Source: CADEFF01 sp964569315 (GTDB lineage Bacteria; Pseudomonadota; Alphaproteobacteria; Dongiales; Dongiaceae). Taken from it: a DNA stretch of 9,953 bases. How positions within the stretch are numbered: the stretch's first letter is position 1; each line of letters opens with the position of its first letter. Shown piece after piece: positions 1-6,900 of the stretch. A program made the position numbers and the translations under genes. The notes under the pieces are model-generated. The model made no database searches and was not told the origin of the DNA. It was given only the letters and a program-made list of their open reading frames with translations. Location of the stretch: positions 1 to 9,953 of the forward strand of contig CAZMUZ010000130.1 of the NCBI GenBank assembly GCA_964569315.1, read 5' to 3'.

Positions 1-61
1 GGCTTGGCCAGCCGCATGGAAGAGCCGGCCGAGACAACCTTCGGAAACACTGCCAAACAAG

Positions 62-87
62 AAGGCCGGCCCTTTCGGGCCGGCCTT
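62..87 (-). terminator. Rho-independent-type terminator after the permease
   Basis: A perfect 11-bp inverted repeat (arms 62-72 and 77-87) encloses a 4-base loop. Read on the minus strand the loop is GAAA, a stable GNRA tetraloop, and the stem is followed by a T-rich tail (CTTCTTGTTT). It lies 43 bases past the permease stop codon at 131. The plus-strand reading has a TTTC loop and only a TTT tail, and no plus-strand frame stops within 1-61, so no plus-strand gene visibly ends just before it. I therefore assign it to the permease transcript, although bidirectional action is possible. Confidence 0.8.
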
Positions 88-130
88 TGTCGTCTCGGAG
101 CGGGTCTTCTGCGGTCGCTCTGACGTTTTG

Positions 131-1771
131 TCACTCGATCGGAATTTCCTTGAAGGCGAGATTGATGTCGATGCCTTGGGAAGCCCGATAGGCCCGCATG
201 ACCAGATAGAACACCAAGCCAAGCACGAAGATCCCGATCACATAGGGGATCTGGTCCGGGGCATGGCCGGCCGCCACACCGTCGAACCAGAGCGACCAGA
301 AGTAGAACTGGGACGCCAGGAAGCCGAGGCCACAAGCCACGGTCATCAGGGGCAGTCCGAACAGCTTCTTCCGGGCGATCGGCGATTTCTCGTAGATATG
401 CGGCCGCTTGTACGGAAAGAACATTCCCGCCAGCAGCACCACGCTCCAGGCGATCACCTGCGCTTCGATCAGGATCACGATCTTGGAGAAGGATTCGGTG
501 AAGACCAGCAATCCCATGAAGAAGATCATGATGCCGGCGCAGACGAAGATCGACACCGTCGGGGTATGCCTCTTCTGCGAAACCGTGCCGAGGACGTCCG
601 GTGCGACGCGGTCGAACGCCCAGGCGACCATGGCCCGCACCGCGTAGCTATGGATGCCCGGGATCCACATCCAGATCCACAGGATCACGCCGACCGAGCA
701 GATCAGCGTGATGAGCCAGGACTGGCTGATGATGCCCGACAGCAGGTTGATCGAGGGTTCCGTCGGCATGGCGACGACCGGTGCCGCCGCCGTGGCAGGG
801 TCGGTCCACACGTTGTAGACCACCGAACCCAGGAAGTCGTAGCCGAACACCCGATAGGCGAGCCAGATCGTCAGCACCCAAAGCACGGTCGCCGTGATGA
901 CCGCGCCGAGCATGCCGTAGGTCTGCGCCCGCTCGACCGACTTGATCTCGCCCGCGATGGCGATCGAGTAGGCCGCGCCGACCAGCGGCAGGAATGCCCA
1001 GTTCGAGACGCCGAGTGTCGTGGTCCAGTCGGCACCCGCCGTCGTCCAGCCGTTCGCCGCCGCCGAGGCGATGATCGCGTTGTATGGGTCCGTCTGCCCC
1101 ATCGGCGCGGCCATGACCGTGTTGAAGTTGGTCACGAACTCGTCATGCGAGCCGAACAGCAGCACCAGCACCTGGATGAGGGAACCCAGCAGAACGAGGA
1201 CGAACACCGCCTTGTGCACCGCGAGGAACCGCTTCATGCCCGAGGCCTGGAGCAGCCCCGAGAGGATCAGAATGCCGGAGCCGATCAGGAAGAGCGGCCA
1301 GCCGGAGCTGATCGCCGTCGCCAGATCCTGGACGCCCTGCGAGCCCGACATGAAGCCGATCATCGCCAATGCCGGCGCGACGCCGAGGATGATGATCCAG
1401 TAGGCCGCGATCGCGCCGTAGAACAGCGGCGGGACGATGTCGCCGAAGCTGAGCATGAGGGCGAGCCATGGCGGCAGGATGCGCGTGCCGAAGACATAGA
1501 CGCCGCCTGAGCGCGGGAGAGTGACCGACCAGCAAATCATCCCGAAGGCGATCGCCGCCATCATGATGCCGGCCAGAATCGATCCGAGGATCATGTTCCC
1601 GCCCGGATAGAAGGCGGGACCGTAATAGAGCATCGTGACGAGGCCGAGCCCCACGCTCACGAGGCCGGTATTGTAGACGAATGTATCGAAGGTGCCGGCC
1701 GTCCGAATGAGGCCGGACGCCTTGCGCAGGAAAATCCGCTGCTCGCCCGGAGCGCCTTGGGTAGTGCTCAT
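131..1771 (-). CDS. APC-superfamily amino acid/amine permease
   Basis: A 546-residue inner-membrane secondary transporter of the amino acid-polyamine-organocation (APC) superfamily, expected to import an amino acid, amine or related small nitrogen compound. About twelve hydrophobic segments can be read, beginning near residues 34-50, 61-82, 102-138 and 157-176 and ending near 509-528. Family hallmarks are the LPRSGGVYVFGTR stretch at 85-97 (the family's proline/double-glycine region after helix 2), the A-G-E-x3-x-x-R pattern at 273-281 in the helix 6 area, and the F-D-R-V-A-P-D cytoplasmic loop at 386-392. The start at 1771 is chosen over the in-frame ATG at 1966 because GGGAGG (1782-1787) lies 10 bases upstream and the extra 65 residues look non-coding. 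The gene is monocistronic as seen, with a terminator 43 bases downstream and a possible operator upstream. The substrate cannot be decided from sequence. No catabolic partner is adjacent on its left inside the window. Confidence 0.93.
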   Translation of the reverse strand: MSTTQGAPGEQRIFLRKASGLIRTAGTFDTFVYNTGLVSVGLGLVTMLYYGPAFYPGGNMILGSILAGIMMAAIAFGMICWSVTLPRSGGVYVFGTRILPPWLALMLSFGDIVPPLFYGAIAAYWIIILGVAPALAMIGFMSGSQGVQDLATAISSGWPLFLIGSGILILSGLLQASGMKRFLAVHKAVFVLVLLGSLIQVLVLLFGSHDEFVTNFNTVMAAPMGQTDPYNAIIASAAANGWTTAGADWTTTLGVSNWAFLPLVGAAYSIAIAGEIKSVERAQTYGMLGAVITATVLWVLTIWLAYRVFGYDFLGSVVYNVWTDPATAAAPVVAMPTEPSINLLSGIISQSWLITLICSVGVILWIWMWIPGIHSYAVRAMVAWAFDRVAPDVLGTVSQKRHTPTVSIFVCAGIMIFFMGLLVFTESFSKIVILIEAQVIAWSVVLLAGMFFPYKRPHIYEKSPIARKKLFGLPLMTVACGLGFLASQFYFWSLWFDGVAAGHAPDQIPYVIGIFVLGLVFYLVMRAYRASQGIDINLAFKEIPIE

Positions 1772-1856
1772 GCTCCAACTTCCTCCCGTTCGCGCGGGTT
1801 CCTTTATGGTCCCGTCGTCGTTGTTGGTTGCGTGTCTACGCCATTCGGACAAATTT

Positions 1857-1874
1857 TTTGACTTGGTGGTCAAA
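1857..1874. promoter_or_regulatory. Palindromic operator-like site upstream of the permease
   Basis: TTTGAC and GTCAAA arms (1857-1862 and 1869-1874) flank a 6-base spacer, TTGGTG, in an otherwise GC-rich region. The site lies 85 bases upstream of the permease start codon. On the minus strand it contains TTGACC, which resembles a sigma70 -35 hexamer, so a bound repressor would cover the promoter. Symmetric sites of this size are common for GntR-, LacI- or Lrp-type dimeric regulators. The regulator is not encoded in the window, and the assignment to a family is only a guess. Confidence 0.4.
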
Positions 1875-2081
1875 CTCCTCAGGCCCGCGTTCCCCGATAT
1901 GGCGAAGCGGGCGAATAGTAGGGCAGAAATCCTCTCCCGTCGAGTTGCCGCGAGGCCGCTGCTCACGACGCGCGACCCCAGGTTGACGCACCGGCGTCGG
2001 CGCGTTCTCCGTTATCATCGTCGAGCAAAGCCGCTTGGGCGGCGCCGGTCGGCAGCGGAGGCCCTCGTGCTGCGACGGGAT

Positions 2082-2098
2082 CCGCCGCAGCGCGGCGG
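2082..2098 (-). terminator. GC-rich hairpin after the channel gene
   Basis: Seven-base perfect arms (2082-2088 and 2092-2098) with a 3-base loop start 11 bases past the stop codon of the mechanosensitive channel gene. There is no T-run after the stem on the minus strand, so this is at best a weak or Rho-assisted terminator or a 3'-end stabilising hairpin. Confidence 0.35.
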
Positions 2099-2109
2099 CA
2101 AATGACGTC

Positions 2110-4260
2110 TCAGGCTGCGGGTGCGGGCGCACCGCCGGCGAGCGACTGTCGCGCGGCCGCCGCCTCGACGGCCGAGTCGCCGCCGCCCGCCACCTGCACC
2201 GTCGGAAAAGCGAACTTGATCCCGCTCGCGTCGAACGCCTCCTTGATCAAGGCGTAGGCCTTGCGGCGGATCACGAACTGCTCGCCGGGCCGCGTCATCA
2301 TCTTCATCCGGATCTGGATCGCGAAATCCCCGAACTGCTCGACACCCTGCATCTTGAGGGGCTCGAGAATATGCGGCGCGAACTCGGGATCCTGGGCGAG
2401 TTGCTTTCCAATGTCCTTGATGATCTTCCGAGCCTTGCCGAGATCGCTGTCGTAGGTGATGCCGATGGTAAGCTTGTCGATCACCCAGTCGCGGCTCATA
2501 TTCTGCACGGCGCCGAGCTCGCCGAAGGGAACGGTGAAGAGCGGCCCGCGATGGTGCCTGAGCTTGACCGAGCGCAGGCTGAAGGATTCGACTGTTCCCT
2601 TGTAGCTGCCGCTCTGGATGTATTCGCCGATGCGGAAGGCGTCGTCGAGCAGGTAGAACACGCCGCTGATGATGTCCTTGACCAGCGTCTGCGCGCCGAA
2701 GCCGATGGCGACGCCAACCACGCCGGCGCCGGCGATGAGCGGCGCGATCTCGACGCCCATGGTCGACAACACCATCAGCACCGACATGACCAAAAGCACG
2801 ACCAGCAGCACATTGCGAAGGATCGGGAGCAGCGTGCGCAAGCGCGCCTGGCGCCTTGCATCTTCCGTGCCGGCGGCGCTCGCGATATGCACCCTCGCGA
2901 GGCGACGATCGATGAGGGAGCGCGCCATCTGCCAGATGAGCTCCGCCACCAGCAGGATGACCACCGCATTCAACGCACCGCGCACCAGCCTTGTAGAGAG
3001 CGTATCGCTGGCGGTCAGAGCCACCAGATCGACGTCCCATGCGCGGGCGAGCAGCAGGGTCGCGCCGATGATGAGCGCCGCGCGCGCGCCGCGCTCCAGC
3101 GCGACGACGAGCAGATCGGGCGTCTTGAGATCGGTTTCGCTGGCGCCGGCGGGACGAAGCAGGTGGTTGATGGCGCTTCGCATCAGTCGCATTGCCGCCG
3201 GCAACCCCACGACATAGACCATGAGCCAGAAAGTCGGCATGGCGCTCACGACCCAGACCAGCCAGAGGACGACGAAGTAGACCGTCAGCATGATTGCGAT
3301 CGCGGTTCTGCCGATGCGGTGAGGTTCGCCGGGAGCCTCGGGTGCGGTCGGCCAGCGCCAGGCGACCTCGATGCCGATCGCCAGCAGGCCGAGCCCCAGG
3401 AAGTAGGCCAAGAGATGGCGTGCCGGTTCGGAGAAGCCGATGGTGACCAGGAGGCCGACCGTTACCCATCCGAAGGCGAGCCAGCCGACGAAGAGGCCGA
3501 TCCGGCGATACCAGAACCAGGCCGCCGGCGTGTCCACCGGGATGATGCGGAAGCGCTCGCCGCCCGGCGCCAGCAGGAACCGACCCGCGACGAGCGAAAG
3601 ACGCAAGGCGAGAAAGGCGATCAAGTAGCCGAGCACGACTTCCCGCAGGAGCGGCGGCCAGTCGAAGGCGAGGAACGATCCGACGCTGCCGATCGCAAAA
3701 CTACCGACAAGCCCCGCGCCATAGAGAAGTCGTGCGACGACCGCGCGCAACCGCTGCCTGACGGTGGCGAGCGGCGAGGAAACGATACGGCGTTCCACGC
3801 GAGCGGTCGCGAGACCGTAGAGCCATTCGACGCCGAAGCCCATGGCGACGAAGCCGGCGACCAAGAGAAGGATCTGAATGAGGCCGCGCTCCTCGAACTC
3901 GAGCGAGAGGATGATCCATAGCCGCTCGAACTCGATCGGCAGGGCCGGCAGCGCCGCGGATAGTTCGGCGATATGGGTACGGACCGCGCCGAGCCGCCGC
4001 GCCATGTAGCCCGCCATGCCGGTCTCGGGCGCGGGCTGGTTTGCCGGCACCGTTGCGGCCGGCGCGGTGGTCACCGGCGCCGTAGGACGTTGCCGCTCGA
4101 GCCAGTCGCGCACCGTCGGATCGGCCAGGAGGTCGAGCAGCTCGCGTACCTGCGGCGGCGTTTCGACGGAGGATTCGGGCGCAGGAGCGGCGGTCTGGGC
4201 GACGGCGTCCGTCGCCTGCCATCCGAACAGCAGCACCAGCAACAGGATGCATCGCGTCAT
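2110..4260 (-). CDS. Multi-pass MscS-family mechanosensitive ion channel with signal peptide
   Basis: A 716-residue envelope protein, much longer than E. coli MscS (286 residues). It starts with a signal peptide or first helix (residues 1-21, hydrophobic core 5-13, ending A-V-A). A proline/alanine-rich, probably periplasmic segment follows at 22-125, then about ten membrane helices (first near 127-150, last paired helices near 482-522). The C-terminal MscS core is clear: the pore-lining GAGVVGVAIGFGAQ helix at 511-524, the LVKDIISG hinge at 526-533, a beta domain with the conserved V-P-F-G...Q-N-M-S-R motif at 577-590, and an alpha/beta cytoplasmic domain to about 690. The tail is alanine/glycine-rich. 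The expected role is tension-gated release of solutes on hypo-osmotic shock. The start is uncertain. The start at 4260 gives a normal export signal but has no clear ribosome-binding site. An in-frame ATG at 4353 overlaps the upstream stop as ATGA and would add 31 residues before that signal. It is the last gene of a likely three-gene operon. Confidence 0.9.
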   Translation of the reverse strand: MTRCILLLVLLFGWQATDAVAQTAAPAPESSVETPPQVRELLDLLADPTVRDWLERQRPTAPVTTAPAATVPANQPAPETGMAGYMARRLGAVRTHIAELSAALPALPIEFERLWIILSLEFEERGLIQILLLVAGFVAMGFGVEWLYGLATARVERRIVSSPLATVRQRLRAVVARLLYGAGLVGSFAIGSVGSFLAFDWPPLLREVVLGYLIAFLALRLSLVAGRFLLAPGGERFRIIPVDTPAAWFWYRRIGLFVGWLAFGWVTVGLLVTIGFSEPARHLLAYFLGLGLLAIGIEVAWRWPTAPEAPGEPHRIGRTAIAIMLTVYFVVLWLVWVVSAMPTFWLMVYVVGLPAAMRLMRSAINHLLRPAGASETDLKTPDLLVVALERGARAALIIGATLLLARAWDVDLVALTASDTLSTRLVRGALNAVVILLVAELIWQMARSLIDRRLARVHIASAAGTEDARRQARLRTLLPILRNVLLVVLLVMSVLMVLSTMGVEIAPLIAGAGVVGVAIGFGAQTLVKDIISGVFYLLDDAFRIGEYIQSGSYKGTVESFSLRSVKLRHHRGPLFTVPFGELGAVQNMSRDWVIDKLTIGITYDSDLGKARKIIKDIGKQLAQDPEFAPHILEPLKMQGVEQFGDFAIQIRMKMMTRPGEQFVIRRKAYALIKEAFDASGIKFAFPTVQVAGGGDSAVEAAAARQSLAGGAPAPAA

Positions 4261-4349
4261 TAAAGTAACGGCGCCGCTTCTGGCCACGACCGCATGGTAG
4301 CAGGATCGCAAGGGCGCACCATCGGCGACCTCGGGCCCCACCGCTTTCG

Positions 4350-4892
4350 TCATGGAATCTTGTAGCTGAGCTCCCGCCAATAGACGATACCGGAGGCTTC
4401 CTGCGGTGCCTTACCCTCGGCCGCCTTCAGGCGCTGACCGAAATCGCTGCGAATGATGACCTGGCCGCCGCCGGTGATCCCTTCGAAGCGGCCAGTGCCG
4501 CCGGTAATCGTGAAATCGCCATGACAGCCGACGAGAAACACGCCGCTGCAGGCGATGTCCCCATAAACTCGGTCGTCATTCTCGCCCTGCACCACGCAGT
4601 GGCCGGTGCCGGTTTGTTTGCCGTCCGTCACACTGATCTTGATGATCGCGGGACAAGTTAGGCGGCCGGACGCCACCGGCCCCTTCTCGGTTTCGATGTA
4701 GAGCGTGCCGCCGATCGCACCGACGAATGTCGCCTGATCCGGACCGGTGTCAAAGAGCTGGCCGCCGCCCTGCCAGACGGAGAAGGCGGTCACGGTCGTT
4801 TCCTCGGCCGCTTGCGAGGAGAAGGACGCGGCCGTCAGCAAAGCGACAAGGCCGCCTCGCACCAGAAACTTCGCTGCATGTCGAGATCTCAT
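4350..4892 (-). CDS. Small exported four-cysteine protein, function unknown
   Basis: A 180-residue protein that I do not recognise as a named gene. The start at 4892 is chosen over the upstream in-frame ATG at 4952 because a GGGAGGGG ribosome-binding site sits just before it and it yields a clean signal peptide (basic 1-13, hydrophobic 14-22, cleavage likely after the SSQAA stretch near 25-29). The mature part is about 150 residues with four cysteines (80, 99, 115, 123), an even number as in periplasmic proteins with two disulfides. It is rich in glycine and short beta-type repeats, with a GGTGRFEGITG segment at 131-141. That segment resembles the glycine loop of bacterial allene-oxide-cyclase/dirigent-like beta barrels, a weak fold guess. 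It starts 56 bases after the upstream exported-protein gene. Its TGA overlaps an in-frame ATG of the channel gene, so translational coupling is possible. It probably acts in the periplasm or outside the cell. Confidence 0.8.
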   Translation of the reverse strand: MRSRHAAKFLVRGGLVALLTAASFSSQAAEETTVTAFSVWQGGGQLFDTGPDQATFVGAIGGTLYIETEKGPVASGRLTCPAIIKISVTDGKQTGTGHCVVQGENDDRVYGDIACSGVFLVGCHGDFTITGGTGRFEGITGGGQVIIRSDFGQRLKAAEGKAPQEASGIVYWRELSYKIP

Positions 4893-4948
4893 CTTCCCCT
4901 CCCGGGACGCCGTCCCGACAATAGCTGACTGTCCTTTGTGGTTCCGGC

Positions 4949-5413
4949 TCAATCGAAGCCGATATAGACGGCGTCGCCGCCGAGCGAAAGGGCAAGCCCC
5001 TCGCGTTTCGCGTCAAGGTGCAGCACCACGCCTTGGCTGTTCTGGAGCCAGAGCTCGCCGGTGCTTACGGTGCCGACTGCGAGCCCGTAACGGGCCTGCA
5101 CGTAAGCGCCCGCGAAGTCTTCGAGGCGGGTCAGATTGTACACCTCGCCGACGGCGGTCATCTTGGAGATGCCGAAGCCGCCGATCCCGAGCCCTCCGAT
5201 CGAGAAATCGTAGCTGCGGCCGCCATAGCTCAGCTCACCGCCGCCGAGATTGCCGCTGCCGATGAAGGCGATCTGCACCTGCTCGATGCGCACAGTGCCG
5301 GACTGCTTGAGATCCTCGCCAAGCGCGGGCGCTCCGGTGTAGACACCGAACGCCACGATCACAAAAAGACAAACTAAGAGGTGGCAGCGGCCCGCGCGAA
5401 AACTCATTCCCAT
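4949..5413 (-). CDS. Small exported glycine-rich protein, function unknown
   Basis: A 154-residue hypothetical protein. The signal sequence is plain: a basic start, a hydrophobic core at about 11-24, and a small-residue cleavage region ending near A-L-G at 30-32. The mature part alternates short beta strands with glycine turns (55-59, 73-79), has a central F-x-G-x-Y-V-Q-A-R-Y-G segment (100-110), and ends in a hydrophobic beta-rich stretch with G-L-A-L-S-L-G at 139-145. This layout suggests a compact all-beta periplasmic or outer-membrane-associated domain. I recall similar hypothetical proteins in alphaproteobacteria but no assigned function. Three nearby ATGs could start it (5419, 5413, 5407). 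I prefer 5413 because GAGGGG lies 8 bases upstream; 5419 would leave only about 2 bases. It is the first gene of the likely operon with the four-cysteine protein and the MscS-type channel. Confidence 0.78.
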   Translation of the reverse strand: MGMSFRAGRCHLLVCLFVIVAFGVYTGAPALGEDLKQSGTVRIEQVQIAFIGSGNLGGGELSYGGRSYDFSIGGLGIGGFGISKMTAVGEVYNLTRLEDFAGAYVQARYGLAVGTVSTGELWLQNSQGVVLHLDAKREGLALSLGGDAVYIGFD

Positions 5414-5763
5414 CGGCATTTCCCCTCACAGCGGCATGCCAAGGGCTTTCCGTCCTACCTTGGTCCGCGGACAGAACCATAAACCTATCTCTCTCCAGGT
5501 GGCAATGAACGCTCGCGCACTGCAGCCGTCTGCGGCGCACGGGTCGCGCCGGTCTATCCGAACGGACAGGTCGCCTCGGGTATCCGGCTGGGGTTCGACG
5601 TTTCGCCGTTGCCGACCGGGGGCAAGGCCGCAGGGCAGGATCCCCGATGAGCACCGGCCGAGCGCAACCNNNNNNNNNNCGTCGGCGCGCTGAGCCGCTT
5701 CGCCCATCGGGACAACCGAATCGACGTCGCAAATGCGGCGGAAGGCCCGGATGCGCGAACGCC
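5414..5763. other. 350-bp stretch without a confident gene, interrupted by an assembly gap
   Basis: This separates the reductase stop from the start of the exported-protein operon. It should contain the operon's promoter (expected in 5420-5520), but no consensus -35/-10 pair stands out. From about 5519 to 5650 a plus-strand frame with coding-like third-position GC reads to a TGA at 5648, which overlaps an ATG at 5647 as ATGA. To the right of the Ns, the other plus-strand end is open from 5681 to a TAG at 5765-5767. Minus-strand frames over the same bases are also open with similar composition, so neither strand can be preferred. These may be gene remnants or ends of genes lost in the gap, and I do not call a CDS. 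Confidence 0.6.
5670..5679. other. Assembly gap (ten Ns)
   Basis: Ten consecutive unknown bases. Exactly ten Ns is often a placeholder, so the true distance may be unknown. I see no shared sequence between the two flanks that would suggest a simple overlap or collapsed tandem repeat. Frames read through the Ns are unreliable. Confidence 0.97.
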
Positions 5764-6756
5764 CTAGAGATCCAGCACGAGCCGGGCCGTTTTCGAACGC
5801 GAGCAGCAGACGGCAATCAGCTTGTTCTGCGCCTTCTCCTGCGCATCCAGCACGAGATCGCGGTGGTCCGGCACGCCCTCGATCACGCCGGTGAGGCAGG
5901 TCGCGCAGATGCCTTCCTGGCACACGCTGTCCACATGGATGCCGTTCTCCTCGAGCACGCTGAGGATCGTTCGATCCGCCGGCACCTGCATGACCTTGCC
6001 GCTCTTGGCCGCCACCAGCTCGAAAGGCCGGTCGCCCTGGTGAGGCTGCGCCGGCTCGCCGGTGCCGGAAAAGAACTCGAAATGGACGGTACCGGTCGGC
6101 CAGTGAGCCGCCGCCTGCTCGACCGCCTTCATCAGTCCGTTGGGACCGCAACAATAGAGATGCGTCCCCGGCGGCACGGTCTTCAGCAGCGCCCGCAGAT
6201 CGAGGCCCTTCGCCGGGTCTCCCCCATCGTGATGGAAGCCAACGCGGGAGGCGAAGGGCTCGCCGCCGAGCTCCGCGCGAAAGGCGGTGGTCTCGACGGT
6301 GCGCGAGCAATAGTGCAGCCGATAATCGGAGTCGGTGCGATTGAGGGCGCGGCACATGGCGAGGATCGGCGTGATGCCGATGCCGCCGGCGATCATGAGA
6401 TAGCCCTTCGCGCCATCGACCAGGGCGAAATTGTTCCTGGGCGCGCTGACCGTCAACTCCGCGCCTTCGTGGACCTTGTCATGCATGAAACTCGATCCGC
6501 CGCGCCCGTTGGGCTCGCGCAAGACGGCGATGACATAGCGGTGCGTCTCGGCCGGGTCGTTGCAGAGCGAGTAATGCCGCTGCAGCCCGTTCTCGAGATC
6601 GACCAGCAAATGCGACCCCGCCGTGAAGGGAGGCAGACTCTTGCCGGCCGGATCCACCAGCGTAAAGGACTTGATGCCGGACGCCTCCTCCCGCACTTCG
6701 ACGACCCGAAGCTTCAGGCGAGCGTCCGTCGAGCCAGATGTCTGATCGGAAGCCAT
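5764..6756 (-). CDS. FMN/[2Fe-2S] oxidoreductase, phthalate dioxygenase reductase (VanB-like) family
   Basis: A 330-residue cytosolic electron-transfer protein with the full class IA oxygenase-reductase layout. The flavin domain (about 12-110) carries R-H-Y-S-L at 60-64 for FMN binding. The NAD(P)H domain (about 115-225) carries G-G-I-G-I-T-P at 124-130 and Y-C-C-G-P-N-G-L-M at 201-209. A C-terminal plant-type ferredoxin domain (about 244-330) has the cluster ligands C279-x4-C284-x2-C287-x29-C317. Length and domain order match vanillate demethylase reductase VanB and phthalate dioxygenase reductase. The expected reaction is passing electrons from NAD(P)H to a Rieske-type non-haem iron oxygenase. 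No such oxygenase is in the window; it could lie in the gap beyond the 3' end or elsewhere. The ribosome-binding site is weak (AAAGGCAGAC before the ATG). It is divergent from the TIM-barrel gene over a 175-bp shared control region. All key residues are present. Confidence 0.93.
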   Translation of the reverse strand: MASDQTSGSTDARLKLRVVEVREEASGIKSFTLVDPAGKSLPPFTAGSHLLVDLENGLQRHYSLCNDPAETHRYVIAVLREPNGRGGSSFMHDKVHEGAELTVSAPRNNFALVDGAKGYLMIAGGIGITPILAMCRALNRTDSDYRLHYCSRTVETTAFRAELGGEPFASRVGFHHDGGDPAKGLDLRALLKTVPPGTHLYCCGPNGLMKAVEQAAAHWPTGTVHFEFFSGTGEPAQPHQGDRPFELVAAKSGKVMQVPADRTILSVLEENGIHVDSVCQEGICATCLTGVIEGVPDHRDLVLDAQEKAQNKLIAVCCSRSKTARLVLDL

Positions 6757-6773
6757 GTCTGCCTTTGTGCCAA

Positions 6774-6793
6774 CCCCGCGCCTCCGCGCGGGG
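6774..6793 (-). promoter_or_regulatory. 5'-leader hairpin upstream of the reductase gene
   Basis: Perfect 8-bp arms CCCCGCGC (6774-6781) and GCGCGGGG (6786-6793) around a 4-base loop, 17 bases upstream of the reductase start codon. No T-run follows on either strand, so it is not a typical terminator. In the reductase mRNA it would fold immediately before the weak ribosome-binding site and could affect translation or mRNA stability. Confidence 0.4.
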
Positions 6794-6802
6794 GCGTCGA
6801 TC

Positions 6803-6853
6803 GTTGCGGGTTTTTAAACCAGCCGGTCCCGTTGCGGCAACCGAAGTGTTGCC
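6803..6853. repeat. Cluster of GTTGC-type repeats, possible operator
   Basis: GTTGCGG occurs at 6803-6809 and 6831-6837, and GTTGCC at 6848-6853. The second copy is part of a palindrome, GTTGC-G-GCAAC (6831-6841). That palindrome's right half also pairs with the third copy (GGCAAC at 6836-6841 and GTTGCC at 6848-6853, with a 6-base spacer). Repeated half-sites in the middle of a divergent promoter region are typical of a regulator binding site controlling both genes. The regulator is not in the window. Confidence 0.4.
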
Positions 6854-6900
6854 ATTCCGACGGCGCTCTCGCCGCGACCCATTTCGTCGTATATAGGCAC

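Larger units (their letters stand above)
1772..2109. other. 338-bp gene-free region upstream of the permease
   Basis: This separates the channel-gene stop (2110) from the permease start (1771). It holds the permease ribosome-binding site (1782-1787), an AT-rich patch at 1851-1874 with a near-perfect operator-like palindrome, and a GC hairpin at 2082-2098 just past the channel stop. Open frames that cross it on both strands give arginine/proline-rich shadow-like peptides without recognisable domains, so I call no gene. No convincing -35/-10 pair at consensus spacing was found. The best -35-like hexamer on the minus strand is TTGACC, inside the palindrome at 1868-1873. Confidence 0.7.

Noticed and set aside
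1..61. Possible end of a plus-strand gene or start of a minus-strand gene at the left edge
   Set aside because: No plus-strand frame stops before the terminator hairpin, and the minus-strand ATG at 15-17 has no ribosome-binding site and too little sequence to judge.
128..1510. 460-codon open frame on the plus strand over the permease
   Set aside because: The translation is dominated by R, D, H, E and Q, the usual antisense shadow of a hydrophobic GC-rich gene. It has no domain, no Shine-Dalgarno site, and lies opposite a clear APC transporter.
1836..2132. 98-codon minus-strand frame between channel and permease
   Set aside because: It overlaps the channel's 3' end, has no ribosome-binding site, and is composition-driven without visible domain or signal sequence.
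2035..3921. 628-codon open frame on the plus strand over the channel gene
   Set aside because: Highly charged, low-complexity antisense translation opposite unmistakable MscS motifs; a shadow.
4903..4917. Short palindrome CGGGACG-C-CGTCCCG before the four-cysteine protein gene
   Set aside because: The one-base centre makes it a tight inverted repeat, and it overlaps the leader next to the ribosome-binding site. It is too small in such GC-rich DNA to call a regulatory site.
5426..6355. 309-codon minus-strand frame through the gap
   Set aside because: It is in a different frame from the reductase it overlaps, is arginine-rich, and is joined only through unknown bases.
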